Of a stretch of DNA of 64,000 nucleotides, positions 18,255-29,242 are shown one piece after another (the first letter of the stretch is position 1; each line of letters begins with the position of its first letter). The stretch covers positions 1 to 64,000 of the forward strand of contig NZ_JABBJF010000013.1 of NCBI RefSeq assembly GCF_014218705.1, written 5' to 3'. This DNA comes from Kluyvera sichuanensis (GTDB lineage: Bacteria > Pseudomonadota > Gammaproteobacteria > Enterobacterales > Enterobacteriaceae). The position numbers were made by a program, and so were the translations under genes. Below the pieces are notes generated by a model that worked only from the letters and a program-made list of their open reading frames with translations, did no database searches and was not told the DNA's origin.

Positions 18255-18692
18255 ATGGACAATCAAAAGGGCTTCACTCTTATCGAACTGATGGTGGTTA
18301 TCGGCATTATCGCCATTCTCAGCGCCATCGGCATTCCGGCCTATCAGAACTACCTGCGCAAAGCCGCACTCACCGACATGCTACAAACCTTCGTCCCCTA
18401 TCGTACGGCGGTCGAACTCTGCGCGCTCGATCGCGGCGGCGTGGATAACTGCGATGCGGGCAGTAACGGTATTCCTTCACCGACCACCACGCGCTACGTC
18501 TCAGGCATGAGCATTGCCAAAGGCACAGTCACGCTCACCGGGCAAGAGAGTCTGAACGGCTTGAGCGTTACGCTGGTCCCCGGTTGGGATAACGCCAATG
18601 GCATTACCGGCTGGCAGCGTACCTGCGCTATTCAGAGCGACAGCGCCTTGCAGCAAGCCTGTGAGGATGTCTTCCGCTTTGACGCACAATAA
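18255..18692 (+). CDS. ppdD: Type IV major pilin (prepilin PpdD)
   Basis: This is the major pilin of the enterobacterial type IV pilus. The 145-aa prepilin has a short leader MDNQKG cut after Gly6 by a prepilin peptidase. Mature Phe7 and the Glu at +5 follow in FTLIELMVV, then the hydrophobic assembly helix. Cysteines near residues 56 and 62 and a pair in the C-terminal third (CAIQSDSALQQACEDVF) can form the pilin disulfides. It precedes hofB and hofC; the prepilin peptidase and secretin genes are not here. Confidence 0.96.
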   Translation: MDNQKGFTLIELMVVIGIIAILSAIGIPAYQNYLRKAALTDMLQTFVPYRTAVELCALDRGGVDNCDAGSNGIPSPTTTRYVSGMSIAKGTVTLTGQESLNGLSVTLVPGWDNANGITGWQRTCAIQSDSALQQACEDVFRFDAQ

Positions 18693-18707
18693 ACCTGGGC
18701 TTTCACC

Positions 18708-20093
18708 ATGAAACACGAACAGCTGTTAACGCTGTGCCAGCGCCATCACGCGGTGCTGCTGAATAACGACGAAGGGGAGTTGAATATTGCCGTCGTCGGC
18801 GCGCCGCCAGGGGAACTGCTGGAGGCCTTGCGCTTCGCAACCCAAAAGCGGGTCGATATTGAGTGCTGGGACCAGGAGCGAATGGAGAAATACCTGGAGC
18901 AAAATGCTCAGAAGGCGACATCAACCGTTCCCGAAGAGAGTGACAACGTGGTAGTCAGACTCGATCGTCTCCTCAAGCAGGCGCTATCGCAGCGGGCATC
19001 CGATATCCATTTTGAACCTTCAGAACACTACCTGCGCATCCGGTTACGGGTAGACGGTGTGCTGCATGCGCTACCCACGGTACCACTGCCGCTGATGACG
19101 CCACTGATTGCCCGCCTCAAGGTGCTCGGCAACCTGGATATTGCTGAACGTCGATTGCCGCAGGATGGTCAATTTACGCTGGATATCGCTGGGAAGCCGC
19201 TCTCCTTTCGCATCTCGACTCTGCCCTGCCGCTACGGCGAAAAGGTGGTGCTGCGTCTGCTACATAAGGTCGAACAGGCGTTGGATCTACAGCGCCTCGG
19301 CATGTCACCCACGGCTTTAGAACTATTTCAGGCCGCACTGAGTCAGCCGCAAGGGCTTATCCTGGTGACCGGCCCTACCGGCAGTGGGAAAACGGTCACG
19401 CTCTATAGCGCACTGCAAAGCCTGAACCATACTGAGGTGAATATTTGCAGCGTGGAAGACCCGATCGAAATTCCGCTGGATGGTCTTAATCAGACTCAGG
19501 TGAGCGTGAAAAGCGGGCTGACCTTTCAAAGCGTCCTGCGATCCCTGCTACGTCAGGACCCGGATATTGTGATGGTCGGCGAAATCCGCGACGGTGAAAC
19601 GGCGGAGATAGCCATCAAAGCGGCGCAAACCGGGCATCTGGTGCTCTCAACGCTGCATACCAACTCAACGGTCGAAACCTTAATCCGCTTAGAACAAATG
19701 GGGGTAGCGCGCTGGATGGTGTCATCGGCGCTGGTGATGGTTGTCGCACAGCGTCTGGTGCGCAAGCTGTGCCCGCACTGCCGCCAGAAAACCAGCGGTG
19801 AGCACAGGTTCCCACACGCCCTATGGCAACGCCCGCTGCCGCACTGGGCGGCTCCCGGTTGCCGCCACTGCTACGGCGGCTATCAGGGGCGCCTGGCGCT
19901 GTTTGAGGTTCTCCCCGTCACCGCGCCCATACGCCAGGGTATTGCCAATGGCGCAACGCCTGCTGAACTAATGAACCACGCCCGGCTGGCGGGTATGAGT
20001 ACGCTATTTGAAAGCGGCTGCCTGGCTGTCGAACAAGGGCTGACAACGCAGGAAGAGCTATTCCGCGTTCTCGGAATGCCGAAAGATGAGTGA
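18708..20093 (+). CDS. hofB: Type IV pilus assembly ATPase (PilB/GspE-type) HofB
   Basis: HofB is the cytoplasmic ATPase expected to power pilin polymerisation. The 461-aa protein has the secretion-ATPase core: ASDIHFEP, Walker A GPTGSGKT (near residue 222), Asp box VEDPIE, Walker B region VGEIRDGETAEIA, and a tetracysteine zinc site made of CPHC and CRHC. The start is 15 bases after ppdD and the 3' end overlaps hofC by eight bases. Its N-terminal domain is shorter than in PilB. Confidence 0.95.
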   Translation: MKHEQLLTLCQRHHAVLLNNDEGELNIAVVGAPPGELLEALRFATQKRVDIECWDQERMEKYLEQNAQKATSTVPEESDNVVVRLDRLLKQALSQRASDIHFEPSEHYLRIRLRVDGVLHALPTVPLPLMTPLIARLKVLGNLDIAERRLPQDGQFTLDIAGKPLSFRISTLPCRYGEKVVLRLLHKVEQALDLQRLGMSPTALELFQAALSQPQGLILVTGPTGSGKTVTLYSALQSLNHTEVNICSVEDPIEIPLDGLNQTQVSVKSGLTFQSVLRSLLRQDPDIVMVGEIRDGETAEIAIKAAQTGHLVLSTLHTNSTVETLIRLEQMGVARWMVSSALVMVVAQRLVRKLCPHCRQKTSGEHRFPHALWQRPLPHWAAPGCRHCYGGYQGRLALFEVLPVTAPIRQGIANGATPAELMNHARLAGMSTLFESGCLAVEQGLTTQEELFRVLGMPKDE

Positions 20094-21288
20094 ACAGCTA
20101 TGGTACTGGCGGGGATTAACGGCCGACGGCGACGCACAAAGCGGTACCCTGTGGGCGGCCCATCGGCCGGCGGCACTGTTGGCCTTACAGCGCCAGCACA
20201 TCACCGTGACAAAACTGAAACGCCGGACGGTCAACGGCGCCTTATGGCGAGCGCAGCATAGCAGCGCGGTTATCAGCCAGCTCACCACGCTGCTACAGGC
20301 CGGTCTCACGCTCTCCGACGGGCTAGCGCTTCTTGCTGAGCAGCACCCTGCGCCGCAGTGGCGGGCGCTGCTCAGCACGCTTGCCGAACGACTGGCACAG
20401 GGCATCTCGCTCTCTGAGGGCCTTCAGCAGTGGCCGCAGGCATTTCCCCCGATCTATCTGTCGATGATTCGCACCGGCGAAATCACCGGTAAATTAGAGC
20501 ACTGCTGTCTGGCGCTCGCCCATCAGCAGAAGACCGAACTGCTGTTAAAAGCCAAAGTAAAAAAAGCCCTGCGCTACCCGCTGATTATTCTGTCGCTCGC
20601 CGTGCTGGTAGTCATGGCCATGGTCGGGTTTGTGCTGCCAGAATTCACCGCCATTTACCGCACCTTTAATACCCCGCTTCCCGCGCTGACCCTCGCGGTG
20701 ATGGCAACAGCGGCATTCATTGAGCAGTGGCTTGCGTTAATCATTGGGATACTGCTTTTACCGCCAGGAATCAACGCCGCACTACGCCACCATCCACCCT
20801 GGCTGCGCCTCCGCCAGCGGGTGCTCTTGTCACTACCGGTAATGGGAACGCTTATCCATCGCCAGAGGCTTAGCCAGATATTTACCGTGCTGGCGCTGAC
20901 ACAGCACGCAGGGATCGCATTTTTACAGGGGCTGGAAACCGTTGAAGAGACGCTGAACTGCCCGTGGTGGCGAGACGTCGTGACAACGTTACGCCAGGAG
21001 ATAGCGCAAGGCAGCGCTATCTGGCAGGCGATGGAAAACAGCCGCGCCTTTACGCCCTTATGCTTACAGTTGGTGAGAATCGGCGAGACGTCTGGTGCGC
21101 TGGATGACATGCTGGAGAACCTTGCCCGTCATCATCATGAACACACGCAAAATTTAGCCGAGAATTTAACCGCGCTGCTAGAGCCTGCGCTATTGATTGT
21201 GACCGGGGTAATTATCGGGACGCTGGTGGTGGCGATGTATCTGCCCATTTTTCATCTGGGCGATGCCATCAGTGGCGGAATGGGATAA
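20086..21288 (+). CDS. hofC: Type IV pilus inner-membrane platform protein (PilC/GspF-type) HofC
   Basis: HofC is the membrane platform that couples the ATPase to pilin insertion. The 400-aa product has two repeated cytoplasmic T2SSF domains separated by membrane segments near residues 165-185 and 205-225, and a C-terminal membrane segment near 365-390. SMIRTGEITGKLE and the parallel VRIGETSGALDDML are the matching repeat motifs. It overlaps hofB, so the two are translationally coupled. Confidence 0.95.
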   Translation: MSEQLWYWRGLTADGDAQSGTLWAAHRPAALLALQRQHITVTKLKRRTVNGALWRAQHSSAVISQLTTLLQAGLTLSDGLALLAEQHPAPQWRALLSTLAERLAQGISLSEGLQQWPQAFPPIYLSMIRTGEITGKLEHCCLALAHQQKTELLLKAKVKKALRYPLIILSLAVLVVMAMVGFVLPEFTAIYRTFNTPLPALTLAVMATAAFIEQWLALIIGILLLPPGINAALRHHPPWLRLRQRVLLSLPVMGTLIHRQRLSQIFTVLALTQHAGIAFLQGLETVEETLNCPWWRDVVTTLRQEIAQGSAIWQAMENSRAFTPLCLQLVRIGETSGALDDMLENLARHHHEHTQNLAENLTALLEPALLIVTGVIIGTLVVAMYLPIFHLGDAISGGMG

Positions 21289-21312
21289 CGCTGGCGCAGG
21301 GTGCGCCAGCGT
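21288..21312. terminator. Hairpin between convergent hofC and guaC
   Basis: ACGCTGGCGC/GCGCCAGCGT is a perfect 10-bp stem with loop AGGGT, starting inside the hofC stop codon. It lacks a T run on either strand, so it may be a weak bidirectional terminator or mRNA end protector. Confidence 0.5.
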
Positions 21313-21319
21313 GAGCGAA

Positions 21320-22363
21320 TTACAGGCTATTGAACACGCGGTTCTCTTGTTCCTGTACGCGGATAAAGGTGGTGCGTTTGGTCAGCTCTTTTAAGCGCGA
21401 TGCCCCAACGTAGGTACAGGCAGAACGCAGGCCGCCCAGGATGTCACGCGCGGTGTTATCAACCGGTCCGCGCAGCGGCAGTTTAACGGTTTTGCCTTCG
21501 GCCGCGCGGTACTGCGCAACGCCACCAACGTGACGCTTCATCGCTGACTCAGAGCTCATGCCGTAGAACAGCATGAATTTTTCGCCGTTTTCTTCCACTA
21601 CGGTGCCGCCGCTCTCATCGTGACCGGCCAGCATACCGCCAAGCATTACGAAGTCTGCGCCGCCGCCGAATGCCTTAGCCACATCGCCCGGCATGGTGCA
21701 ACCGCCATCACTGACGATTTGACCGCCGAGGCCGTGCGCGGCGTCGGCACATTCGATAACCGCAGACAGTTGCGGATAGCCCACGCCGGTTTTCACGCGG
21801 GTGGTGCACACGGAACCAGGGCCAATACCTACTTTCACGATATCAGCGCCGGACAGAATCAGCTCTTCGCACATTTCACCCGTCACCACGTTGCCTGCGC
21901 AGATGGTTTTGGTCGGCCAGGCTGCACGTGCTTTTGCCACGAACTGAACGAAGTGCTCGGAGTAACCGTTCGCCACGTCAATGCAGACGAAATTCAGCGA
22001 CGGGTGCAGTTTCAGGATCTGCTGCGTTTTTTCGAAATCAGCATCGGAGGTGCCGGTCGATACCATCACGTGACGCAGGACGTCTTCAGACTCAGCCTGA
22101 ACAAACGCGCTCCACTGTTCAACGGTGTAGTGCTTGTGTACGGCGGTGAGGATATCGAAAGAGGCCAGTGCTTTTGCCATCCCGAAGGTACCCACGGAGT
22201 CCATATTCGCAGCAATGATCGGCACGCCAGACCAGCGTTGTCCTGAATGTTTAAAGGTGAATTCGCGTTCCAGTTCAACATCGGAACGGCTTTTAAGAGT
22301 AGAGCGTTTAGGGCGGATAAGAACGTCTTTGAAACCTAATTTCAGATCTTCTTCGATACGCAT
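21320..22363 (-). CDS. guaC: GMP reductase
   Basis: GuaC converts GMP to IMP with NADPH, returning guanine nucleotides to the purine pool. The 347-aa protein is an IMPDH/GMPR barrel without a CBS domain. The catalytic cysteine is in [11 protein letters not shown] and the phosphate-binding loop is in [17 protein letters not shown]. The start [14 protein letters not shown] follows relatives; an in-frame upstream extension of 19 codons is not used. Confidence 0.98.
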   Translation of the reverse strand: MRIEEDLKLGFKDVLIRPKRSTLKSRSDVELEREFTFKHSGQRWSGVPIIAANMDSVGTFGMAKALASFDILTAVHKHYTVEQWSAFVQAESEDVLRHVMVSTGTSDADFEKTQQILKLHPSLNFVCIDVANGYSEHFVQFVAKARAAWPTKTICAGNVVTGEMCEELILSGADIVKVGIGPGSVCTTRVKTGVGYPQLSAVIECADAAHGLGGQIVSDGGCTMPGDVAKAFGGGADFVMLGGMLAGHDESGGTVVEENGEKFMLFYGMSSESAMKRHVGGVAQYRAAEGKTVKLPLRGPVDNTARDILGGLRSACTYVGASRLKELTKRTTFIRVQEQENRVFNSL

Positions 22364-22587
22364 GTGCGAATTCCTGGGGTTAATGGCAATTAAATTGAGA
22401 GCACAACTCCAGTAATGCAATCATACGCACTAATCAGGGCTTCGCAAGACTGCGAATTTCACTTTTTTTACGCTACAATCCCATAAATTTACCTGGCGAT
22501 TAGTGCCGTGTATCGTTGATCCACTCACTTGGTCCGTCAGTTTTTTAACCAAATGATTTTAATACTAAAAATCCAGGGCTAAGCGGT

Positions 22588-23208
22588 ATGACTTACACAG
22601 TAGCGTTAACAGGCGGCATCGGAAGCGGCAAAAGTACGGTCGCTGATGCATTTTTTCGCCTGGGTATTTACGTTATTGACGCCGATATTATCGCCCGTCA
22701 GGTTGTCGAAACGGGTACACCGGCGCTAGCGGCCATTGCCGAACATTTCGGCGCATCTATTCTGACCGAGGAAGGCGCGCTAAACCGTCGTGTACTACGC
22801 GAACATATTTTCGCCCACCCCGATGAAAAAGCCTGGCTAAACGCCCTACTGCATCCCCTCATCCAGCAAGAAACACAGCGCCAACTACAGCAGGCGACCT
22901 CGCCTTATGTACTGTGGGTTGTTCCTCTGCTGGTGGAAAACAAACTCTACGAGCGGGCCGATCGCGTACTGGTCGTCGATGTGTCACGCGAAACCCAGCT
23001 TCTTAGAACCATGCAGCGTGACCAGGTGTCGCGAGAGCATGCGGAAAATATCCTTGCTGCCCAGGCCACTCGCGAAGCGCGTCTGGCGGTAGCTGATGAC
23101 GTCATTAATAACAACGGCACACCAGATGCGATTGCATCGGATGTCGCTCGCCTTCACGCCCTCTATCTTGAGCTCGCGGCACAGGCTGTATCACAGGAAA
23201 AATCGTAA
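22588..23208 (+). CDS. coaE: Dephospho-CoA kinase
   Basis: CoaE phosphorylates the 3' hydroxyl of dephospho-CoA, the last step of CoA synthesis. The 206-aa protein has a P-loop GGIGSGKST (residues 9-17), [10 protein letters not shown] and the lid region with [20 protein letters not shown]. Its stop overlaps the zapD start (TAATG). The 224-bp gap to divergent guaC holds promoters that I could not place firmly. Confidence 0.98.
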   Translation: MTYTVALTGGIGSGKSTVADAFFRLGIYVIDADIIARQVVETGTPALAAIAEHFGASILTEEGALNRRVLREHIFAHPDEKAWLNALLHPLIQQETQRQLQQATSPYVLWVVPLLVENKLYERADRVLVVDVSRETQLLRTMQRDQVSREHAENILAAQATREARLAVADDVINNNGTPDAIASDVARLHALYLELAAQAVSQEKS

Positions 23209-23951
23209 TGCACACCCACATCCTTTTTGAGCATCCCCTGAACGAAAAAATGCGTACCTGGCTGCGTATTGAATTTCTGACGGAACAATTGAACGCCAAT
23301 TTACCCATCAGGGATCACGCCAGCGCACTGCATTTTTTTCGCAATGTAGGGGATTTACTGGATGTGTTCGAGCGCGGTGATATCCGCACCGAACTGCTCA
23401 AAGAACTAGAGCGCCAGCAGCGCAAACTGAACGCCTGGAGCGAAGTTGAAGGCGTGGACTTAACCCGTATTGATGCTCTGCGCCAGCAGTTAAAGAACAG
23501 CAGCAGTATCCTGATGGCCGCGCCGCGCGTAGGGCAATTTCTGCGTGAAGACCGGTTGATTGCGCTGGTTCGCCAACGTCTGAGCATTCCAGGCGGCTGC
23601 TGCAGCTTCGATTTGCCAACGCTGCATATCTGGCTGCACTCAAAGCAGCATCAACGCGATGCGCAGGTTGATACCTGGCTGGAAAGCCTGGCGCCGCTGA
23701 ATCAAGCGCTGTCGCTGATTCTCGATCTGGTGCGCAACTCAGCACAGTTCCGCAAACAGACCAGTCTTAACGGTTTCTACCAGGACAACGGTGAAGATGC
23801 CGATCTGCTGCGCCTGAAGCTGGAAATTACCTCGCAGCTGTATCCGCAGATCTCCGGGCACAAGAGCCGCTTTGCCATCCGCTTTATGCCGTTGGATAGC
23901 GAGCATGGCCTGGTGCCAGAGCGTCTGGATTTTGAACTGGCCTGCTGCTAA
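23208..23951 (+). CDS. zapD: Cell division protein ZapD
   Basis: ZapD binds the FtsZ C-terminus and cross-links FtsZ filaments at the Z-ring. The 247-aa product has the usual helical N-terminal domain ([18 protein letters not shown] at the start) and beta-sheet C-terminal domain. It is coupled to coaE by TAATG and followed nine bases later by yacG. Confidence 0.97.
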   Translation: MHTHILFEHPLNEKMRTWLRIEFLTEQLNANLPIRDHASALHFFRNVGDLLDVFERGDIRTELLKELERQQRKLNAWSEVEGVDLTRIDALRQQLKNSSSILMAAPRVGQFLREDRLIALVRQRLSIPGGCCSFDLPTLHIWLHSKQHQRDAQVDTWLESLAPLNQALSLILDLVRNSAQFRKQTSLNGFYQDNGEDADLLRLKLEITSQLYPQISGHKSRFAIRFMPLDSEHGLVPERLDFELACC

Positions 23952-23960
23952 GGAGAGACC

Positions 23961-24155
23961 ATGTCTGACGTCACCACGGTAAACTGCCCAACCTGCAACA
24001 AACCGGTTATCTGGGGCGAACAGAGCCCCTATCGCCCGTTCTGCTCCAAACGCTGCCAGCTGATCGATCTCGGCGAATGGGCGGCTGAAGAGAAGCGTAT
24101 TCCCAGCAGCGGCGATCTCTCCGAGAGCGACGACTGGAGCGAAGACCAGCAGTAA
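23961..24155 (+). CDS. yacG: DNA gyrase inhibitor YacG (zinc finger)
   Basis: YacG is a small zinc protein that binds GyrB and inhibits gyrase. The 64-aa product has four zinc cysteines in CPTCNKP and [14 protein letters not shown] (positions about 10-33) and an acidic, Ser-rich tail. GGAG lies seven bases before the ATG. It is last in coaE-zapD-yacG. Confidence 0.96.
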   Translation: MSDVTTVNCPTCNKPVIWGEQSPYRPFCSKRCQLIDLGEWAAEEKRIPSSGDLSESDDWSEDQQ

Positions 24156-24162
24156 ACCCAAG

Positions 24163-24232
24163 GTAGCCCGGCCGAGCGTAGTGACGCCGGGGACTTCCCG
24201 GAGTCGGCGCTAACGCACCTCGTCCGGACTAC
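24163..24232. repeat. BIME: two inverted REP units
   Basis: The left unit starts GTAGCCCGGCCGAGCGTAG and runs to GACGCCGGGG. The right unit starts CCCGGAGTCGGCGC and ends GTCCGGACTAC. The units face each other between convergent yacG and mutT. The left core is identical to the truncated copy at 94-112. Confidence 0.8.
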
Positions 24233-24237
24233 AAATC

Positions 24238-24627
24238 TTACTCTGCGATCAGCTTTTCAATCACCGGTGCGTTCGCTGGCGGAAACTCCTCCGCGACCAG
24301 TTTCTGCTGCGCTACCCAGCGTCCCGGCTGCCCTTCTTTACCCCACGGCTCACCTTCCCAACCGTCAACCAGCCAGAACCACAGCGTAATGTGGCGGTCC
24401 GGGAACTGATATTCCAGCTTATCAAACTGATGCAGCGACGTGGCAGAGATACCTACCTCCTCCTGCAGTTCACGGACAACCGCATCCTGAGGCGTTTCGC
24501 CGGCTTCAATTTTCCCGCCGGGAAACTCCCATTTATGGGCCATATGTGCGTCGGCAGCGCGCTGGGTTATGTAGATCTCACCAGCAGTATTGCGAATGAT
24601 GCCAACGGATATTTGCAGTATTTTCAT
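24238..24627 (-). CDS. mutT: 8-oxo-dGTP diphosphatase
   Basis: MutT hydrolyses 8-oxo-dGTP and 8-oxo-GTP to prevent A:T to C:G transversions. The 129-aa protein carries a complete Nudix box from [15 protein letters not shown] to REL-EEVGI (residues about 37-59). It lies 59 bases downstream of secA, past a terminator-like hairpin, as in E. coli. Confidence 0.97.
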   Translation of the reverse strand: MKILQISVGIIRNTAGEIYITQRAADAHMAHKWEFPGGKIEAGETPQDAVVRELQEEVGISATSLHQFDKLEYQFPDRHITLWFWLVDGWEGEPWGKEGQPGRWVAQQKLVAEEFPPANAPVIEKLIAE

Positions 24628-24641
24628 TTTGTCTTATCCAT

Positions 24642-24669
24642 AAAAAAGGCGCAGTAATCTGCGCCTTTT
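24642..24669 (-). terminator. Terminator between secA and mutT
   Basis: GGCGCAG/CTGCGCC with loop ATTA is followed on the minus strand by T6, with A4 before the stem. It lies 17 bases past the secA stop codon and should reduce read-through into mutT. Confidence 0.85.
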
Positions 24670-24686
24670 GTCTTGTTATCGTGACC

Positions 24687-27392
24687 TTAGCTCAGACGGC
24701 CGTGGCACTGTTTGAATTTTTTGCCGGAACCACAAGGGCACGGATCGTTACGGCCCACTTTACGATCGCCAGTTTGTGCAGCCAGATCCTCTGCAACGGC
24801 TTCGTCATCGCTCTTATGGCTCAGCTGCTGCATCTGCGCCAGACGTTCAGCTTCCAGACGACGCTGCTGCTCCATCTCCTCCACTTCTTCCGGCATACGC
24901 ACCTGAACCTTGCTCAGGGTGCTGATCACTTCATATTTCAGTGACTCCAGCATCGCGGCGAACATGGCGAAGGATTCACGCTTGTATTCCTGCTTTGGAT
25001 CTTTCTGCGCATAGCCACGCAGGTGGATACCCTGACGGAGGTAGTCCATCGCCGCCAGGTGCTCTTTCCACAGGGAGTCGAGGGTCTGCAGCATCACGCC
25101 TTTTTCGAAGTGACGCATCATTTCGGTGCCAACCACTTCTTCTTTACGCTGATAAACCTCAACGGCGCTGGCCAGAATACGCTCGCGCAGCGTCTCTTCG
25201 TGCAGCTCAGGCTCTTTGTCCAGCCACTCAGAGATAGGCAGTTCGAGGTCGAAGTCGTTTTTCAGACGTTCCTGCAGGCCAGGGATATCCCACATCTCTT
25301 CCAGAGACTGCGGCGGAATGTGCGCATCAATGGTCGCTTTGAAGACATCTTCGCGGATGCTGTTGATGGTTTCGCTCACGTCAGACACGTCCAGCAGTTC
25401 GTTACGCTGGGTGTAGATAGCGCGACGCTGGTCGTTGGCAACGTCATCATATTCCAGCAGCTGCTTACGAATATCGAAGTTACGGCTTTCTACTTTACGC
25501 TGTGCGTTGGCAATCGCTTTCGTCACCCATGGGTGCTCGATAGCTTCCCCCGGCTTCATCCCCAGTTTACGCATCATGCCGGACACGCGGTCAGAGGCAA
25601 AGATACGCATCAGGGCATCTTCCATAGACAGGTAGAAACGGGAAGAACCCGCATCACCCTGACGGCCGGAACGACCACGAAGCTGGTTATCGATACGACG
25701 AGATTCGTGACGTTCGGTACCAATGATGTGCAGACCACCTGCCGCCAGAACGGCGTCGTGACGAACCTGCCAATCGGCTTTGATCTGAGCAATCTGTTCT
25801 GGCGTTGGATCTTCCAGCTGCGCGACTTCTGCCTGCCAGCTACCACCCAGCATAATATCGGTACCACGACCCGCCATGTTGGTAGCGATGGTCACGGCCG
25901 CAGGATAACCCGCCTGAGCAACGATATCTGCTTCGCTGGCGTGGAATTTGGCGTTCAGTACGTTGTGCTTGATGCCCGCTTTGGTCAGCTCATGGGAAAC
26001 CACTTCAGATTTTTCGATAGAGATAGTACCGACCAGCACCGGTTGGCCCGCGGCAGTACGCTCTTTAATATCTTCGATGATCGCCTGAATTTTTTCCGCT
26101 TCGGTCATGTAGACCAGATCCGGCATATCCTTACGGATCATTGGGCGGTTAGTTGGCACCACGACGGTATCCAGCTTGTAGATAGAGCTGAATTCGAAGG
26201 CTTCGGTGTCCGCCGTACCGGTCATACCGGCCAGCTTTTCGTACAGACGGAAGTAGTTCTGGAAGGTGATGGACGCCAGAGTCTGGTTTTCGTTCTGGAT
26301 CTCAACGCCTTCTTTCGCTTCCACCGCCTGATGCAGACCATCGGACCAGCGACGGCCCTGCATGGTACGACCGGTGTGTTCATCGACGATGATAACTTCG
26401 CCATCTTTGACGATGTAGTCAACGTCGCGGGTGAACAGCACGTGGGCGCGCAGCGCAGCGGTAACGTGGTGCATCAGCATGATGTTAGCTGGAGAGTACA
26501 GGGACTCGCCTTCTTCCATAATGCCTTCGTTCACCAGCAGCTCTTCAATCAGCACCAGACCGCGTTCGGTCAGGTTTACCTGGCGAGATTTTTCATCTAC
26601 AGAGAAGTGACCTTCACCCTGGAAGGTGTCGGAATCTTCCTTCTCCTGGCGCACCAGGTGAGGAATGATTTTGTTCACTTTCTTGTACATTTCGGAGCTG
26701 TCTTCCGCCGGACCGGAGATGATAAGCGGCGTACGCGCTTCATCGATCAGGATGGAGTCAACTTCATCGACCAGCGCATAGTGCAGTTTACGCTGTACGC
26801 GCTCTTCCGGGCTGAATGCCATGTTGTCGCGCAGGTAGTCAAAACCGTATTCGTTGTTGGTACCGTAGGTGATGTCCGCGTTGTAGGCTTCACGCTTAGC
26901 AGGAGCTGGCAGGCCGGACATGTTGATACCGACGGTCATGCCGAGGAATTCGAACAGTGGACGGTTGTTTTCGGCGTCACGCTGCGCCAGATAGTCGTTG
27001 ACGGTCACCACGTGCACGCCTTTGCCGGACAGTGCGTTCAGGTAAGCCGGCAGCGTTGCGGTCAGGGTTTTACCTTCACCGGTACGCATTTCCGCGATGC
27101 AGCGGTCATTCAGAACCATACCGCCGAGCAGCTGTACGTCGAAGTGACGCATGCCAAACACACGCTTACTCGCTTCACGAACCACAGCAAACGCTTCTGG
27201 GATCAGGCTCTCAACGGATTCGCCTTTCTCAATGCGCGCACGGAATTCGTTGGTTTTCGCTTTCAGCTCGTCGTCGGAGAGTTTTTCCATCTCCGGTTCC
27301 ATCGCATTGATGATGCCTACAGCTTTACGCATGCGGCGCAGGGTACGGTCGTTACGACTACCAAAAACTTTGGTCAATAATTTGATTAACAT
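24687..27392 (-). CDS. secA: Preprotein translocase ATPase SecA
   Basis: SecA drives protein export through SecYEG at the inner membrane. The 901-aa protein equals the E. coli length. Walker A MRTGEGKT lies near residue 102, the DEAD-like Walker B is in [13 protein letters not shown], and [10 protein letters not shown] is in the second motor domain. The C-terminal zinc finger is [14 protein letters not shown], which binds SecB. It follows secM on the same strand and its translation should respond to SecM arrest. Confidence 0.99.
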   Translation of the reverse strand: MLIKLLTKVFGSRNDRTLRRMRKAVGIINAMEPEMEKLSDDELKAKTNEFRARIEKGESVESLIPEAFAVVREASKRVFGMRHFDVQLLGGMVLNDRCIAEMRTGEGKTLTATLPAYLNALSGKGVHVVTVNDYLAQRDAENNRPLFEFLGMTVGINMSGLPAPAKREAYNADITYGTNNEYGFDYLRDNMAFSPEERVQRKLHYALVDEVDSILIDEARTPLIISGPAEDSSEMYKKVNKIIPHLVRQEKEDSDTFQGEGHFSVDEKSRQVNLTERGLVLIEELLVNEGIMEEGESLYSPANIMLMHHVTAALRAHVLFTRDVDYIVKDGEVIIVDEHTGRTMQGRRWSDGLHQAVEAKEGVEIQNENQTLASITFQNYFRLYEKLAGMTGTADTEAFEFSSIYKLDTVVVPTNRPMIRKDMPDLVYMTEAEKIQAIIEDIKERTAAGQPVLVGTISIEKSEVVSHELTKAGIKHNVLNAKFHASEADIVAQAGYPAAVTIATNMAGRGTDIMLGGSWQAEVAQLEDPTPEQIAQIKADWQVRHDAVLAAGGLHIIGTERHESRRIDNQLRGRSGRQGDAGSSRFYLSMEDALMRIFASDRVSGMMRKLGMKPGEAIEHPWVTKAIANAQRKVESRNFDIRKQLLEYDDVANDQRRAIYTQRNELLDVSDVSETINSIREDVFKATIDAHIPPQSLEEMWDIPGLQERLKNDFDLELPISEWLDKEPELHEETLRERILASAVEVYQRKEEVVGTEMMRHFEKGVMLQTLDSLWKEHLAAMDYLRQGIHLRGYAQKDPKQEYKRESFAMFAAMLESLKYEVISTLSKVQVRMPEEVEEMEQQRRLEAERLAQMQQLSHKSDDEAVAEDLAAQTGDRKVGRNDPCPCGSGKKFKQCHGRLS

Positions 27393-27456
27393 AATAAAAT
27401 CTCAAACGCCCCGACATTTCGGAGTCAGAAAAATAAAGGATATAAAGCGGTTATTT

Positions 27457-27963
27457 TCAGACGAGGCGCTGCGGCCCGGCGCGGATGCCCTGCACCTGGC
27501 TTATCCAGGTCGGGATGCTAAAAGCGTGAGGGGGTAAAGCAGGTAAAATGACAGCCTGGGCGATCACCGCCGGCGGCTGACGTTCAACATTGAGTAACGC
27601 GTTGAGCGTGTCGAGCAGAGCCAGATGCTGTGCAGCCTGAAGCGGCGACGCGGGCTCGGCAACCGGTGACGCGGTAGGCGCCATGGCAAAAGAGAGGTGG
27701 CGAATAACCGTGCGAATGGCATGCTGATGCCAGTAGTCCACGCTAAAGGATGGGCGGCGGTTGTTCTCAAGGCGCGCCAGCTGCGTGAAATCGATTTTCT
27801 GCGACGGATGATGGTTACTGGTGGTCTCGCGGGCAGGCGACGCTGGCTCGGTATTACTCGCAAGTGCAGGCAAGCCAAAGCTGGCAGCAACCATCCCCAA
27901 CAGGAGATGCGGCCAGAAGTAGCGTCTGCCAAACTGTCGCCAACGCGTCAGCATTCCACTCAC
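27457..27963 (-). CDS. secM: Secretion monitor SecM
   Basis: SecM is an exported leader protein whose stalled translation exposes the secA ribosome site when export is slow. The C-terminal arrest sequence is intact as [17 protein letters not shown], four residues from the end, and fits FxxxxWIxxxxGIRAGP. A long signal peptide has the hydrophobic core [19 protein letters not shown]. The GTG at 27963 is chosen because GGTGG lies before it and the next residues match the E. coli start; an ATG at 28023 gives a longer frame without support. The product is 168 aa. The middle region differs from E. coli, as is usual for this protein. Confidence 0.93.
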   Translation of the reverse strand: MSGMLTRWRQFGRRYFWPHLLLGMVAASFGLPALASNTEPASPARETTSNHHPSQKIDFTQLARLENNRRPSFSVDYWHQHAIRTVIRHLSFAMAPTASPVAEPASPLQAAQHLALLDTLNALLNVERQPPAVIAQAVILPALPPHAFSIPTWISQVQGIRAGPQRLV

Positions 27964-28013
27964 GTAATGTTCCACCTTCGGTTTAAGTACCGTTATTCTA
28001 TTTTCGCGCCAAG

Positions 28014-28022
28014 ATATTATCA
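28014..28022 (-). promoter_or_regulatory. Possible secM extended -10 promoter element
   Basis: TGATAATAT on the minus strand fits an extended -10 (TGnTATAAT-like). It lies 50 bases before the secM start and downstream of the lpxC terminator. A clear -35 box is not visible. Confidence 0.4.
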
Positions 28023-28150
28023 TTAATGCAGCGCTGCGACAGCAGGAATGACGAAATCATCACCGAAAAACGGGTTAAGAAAGCAGCGGTTGCACAAGTG
28101 TGTGATCTTTACAAAGACACTGACGGCGGGAAAGAGAAATTTCGAGCGCT

Positions 28151-28204
28151 AAAAAGAAAAAACGACTGGTTCCCTGACCGGAGAGAGTGCCAGGTTGCCA
28201 GTCG
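28151..28204 (-). terminator. lpxC terminator
   Basis: CGACTGG/CCAGTCG forms the base, with an inner CCTG/CAGG pairing, followed on the minus strand by T6-C-T5. It begins 21 bases past the lpxC stop codon. It ends the dcw-lpxC transcript before secM. Confidence 0.85.
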
Positions 28205-28224
28205 AATTTACGCGATGGTCAGGC

Positions 28225-29163
<939 letters not shown>

Positions 29164-29242
29164 CTATCCAACCGAAGTGTATAACACATTCGGTGGGCCA
29201 GTTTAGCACAAAGAGCGCAGATTCCCAACTTCCAGCTAATTC

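Noticed and set aside
25023-27380. A 785-codon open frame on the plus strand opposite secA
   Set aside because: It is the antisense shadow of secA, with no ribosome site, no recognisable domain and biased composition.
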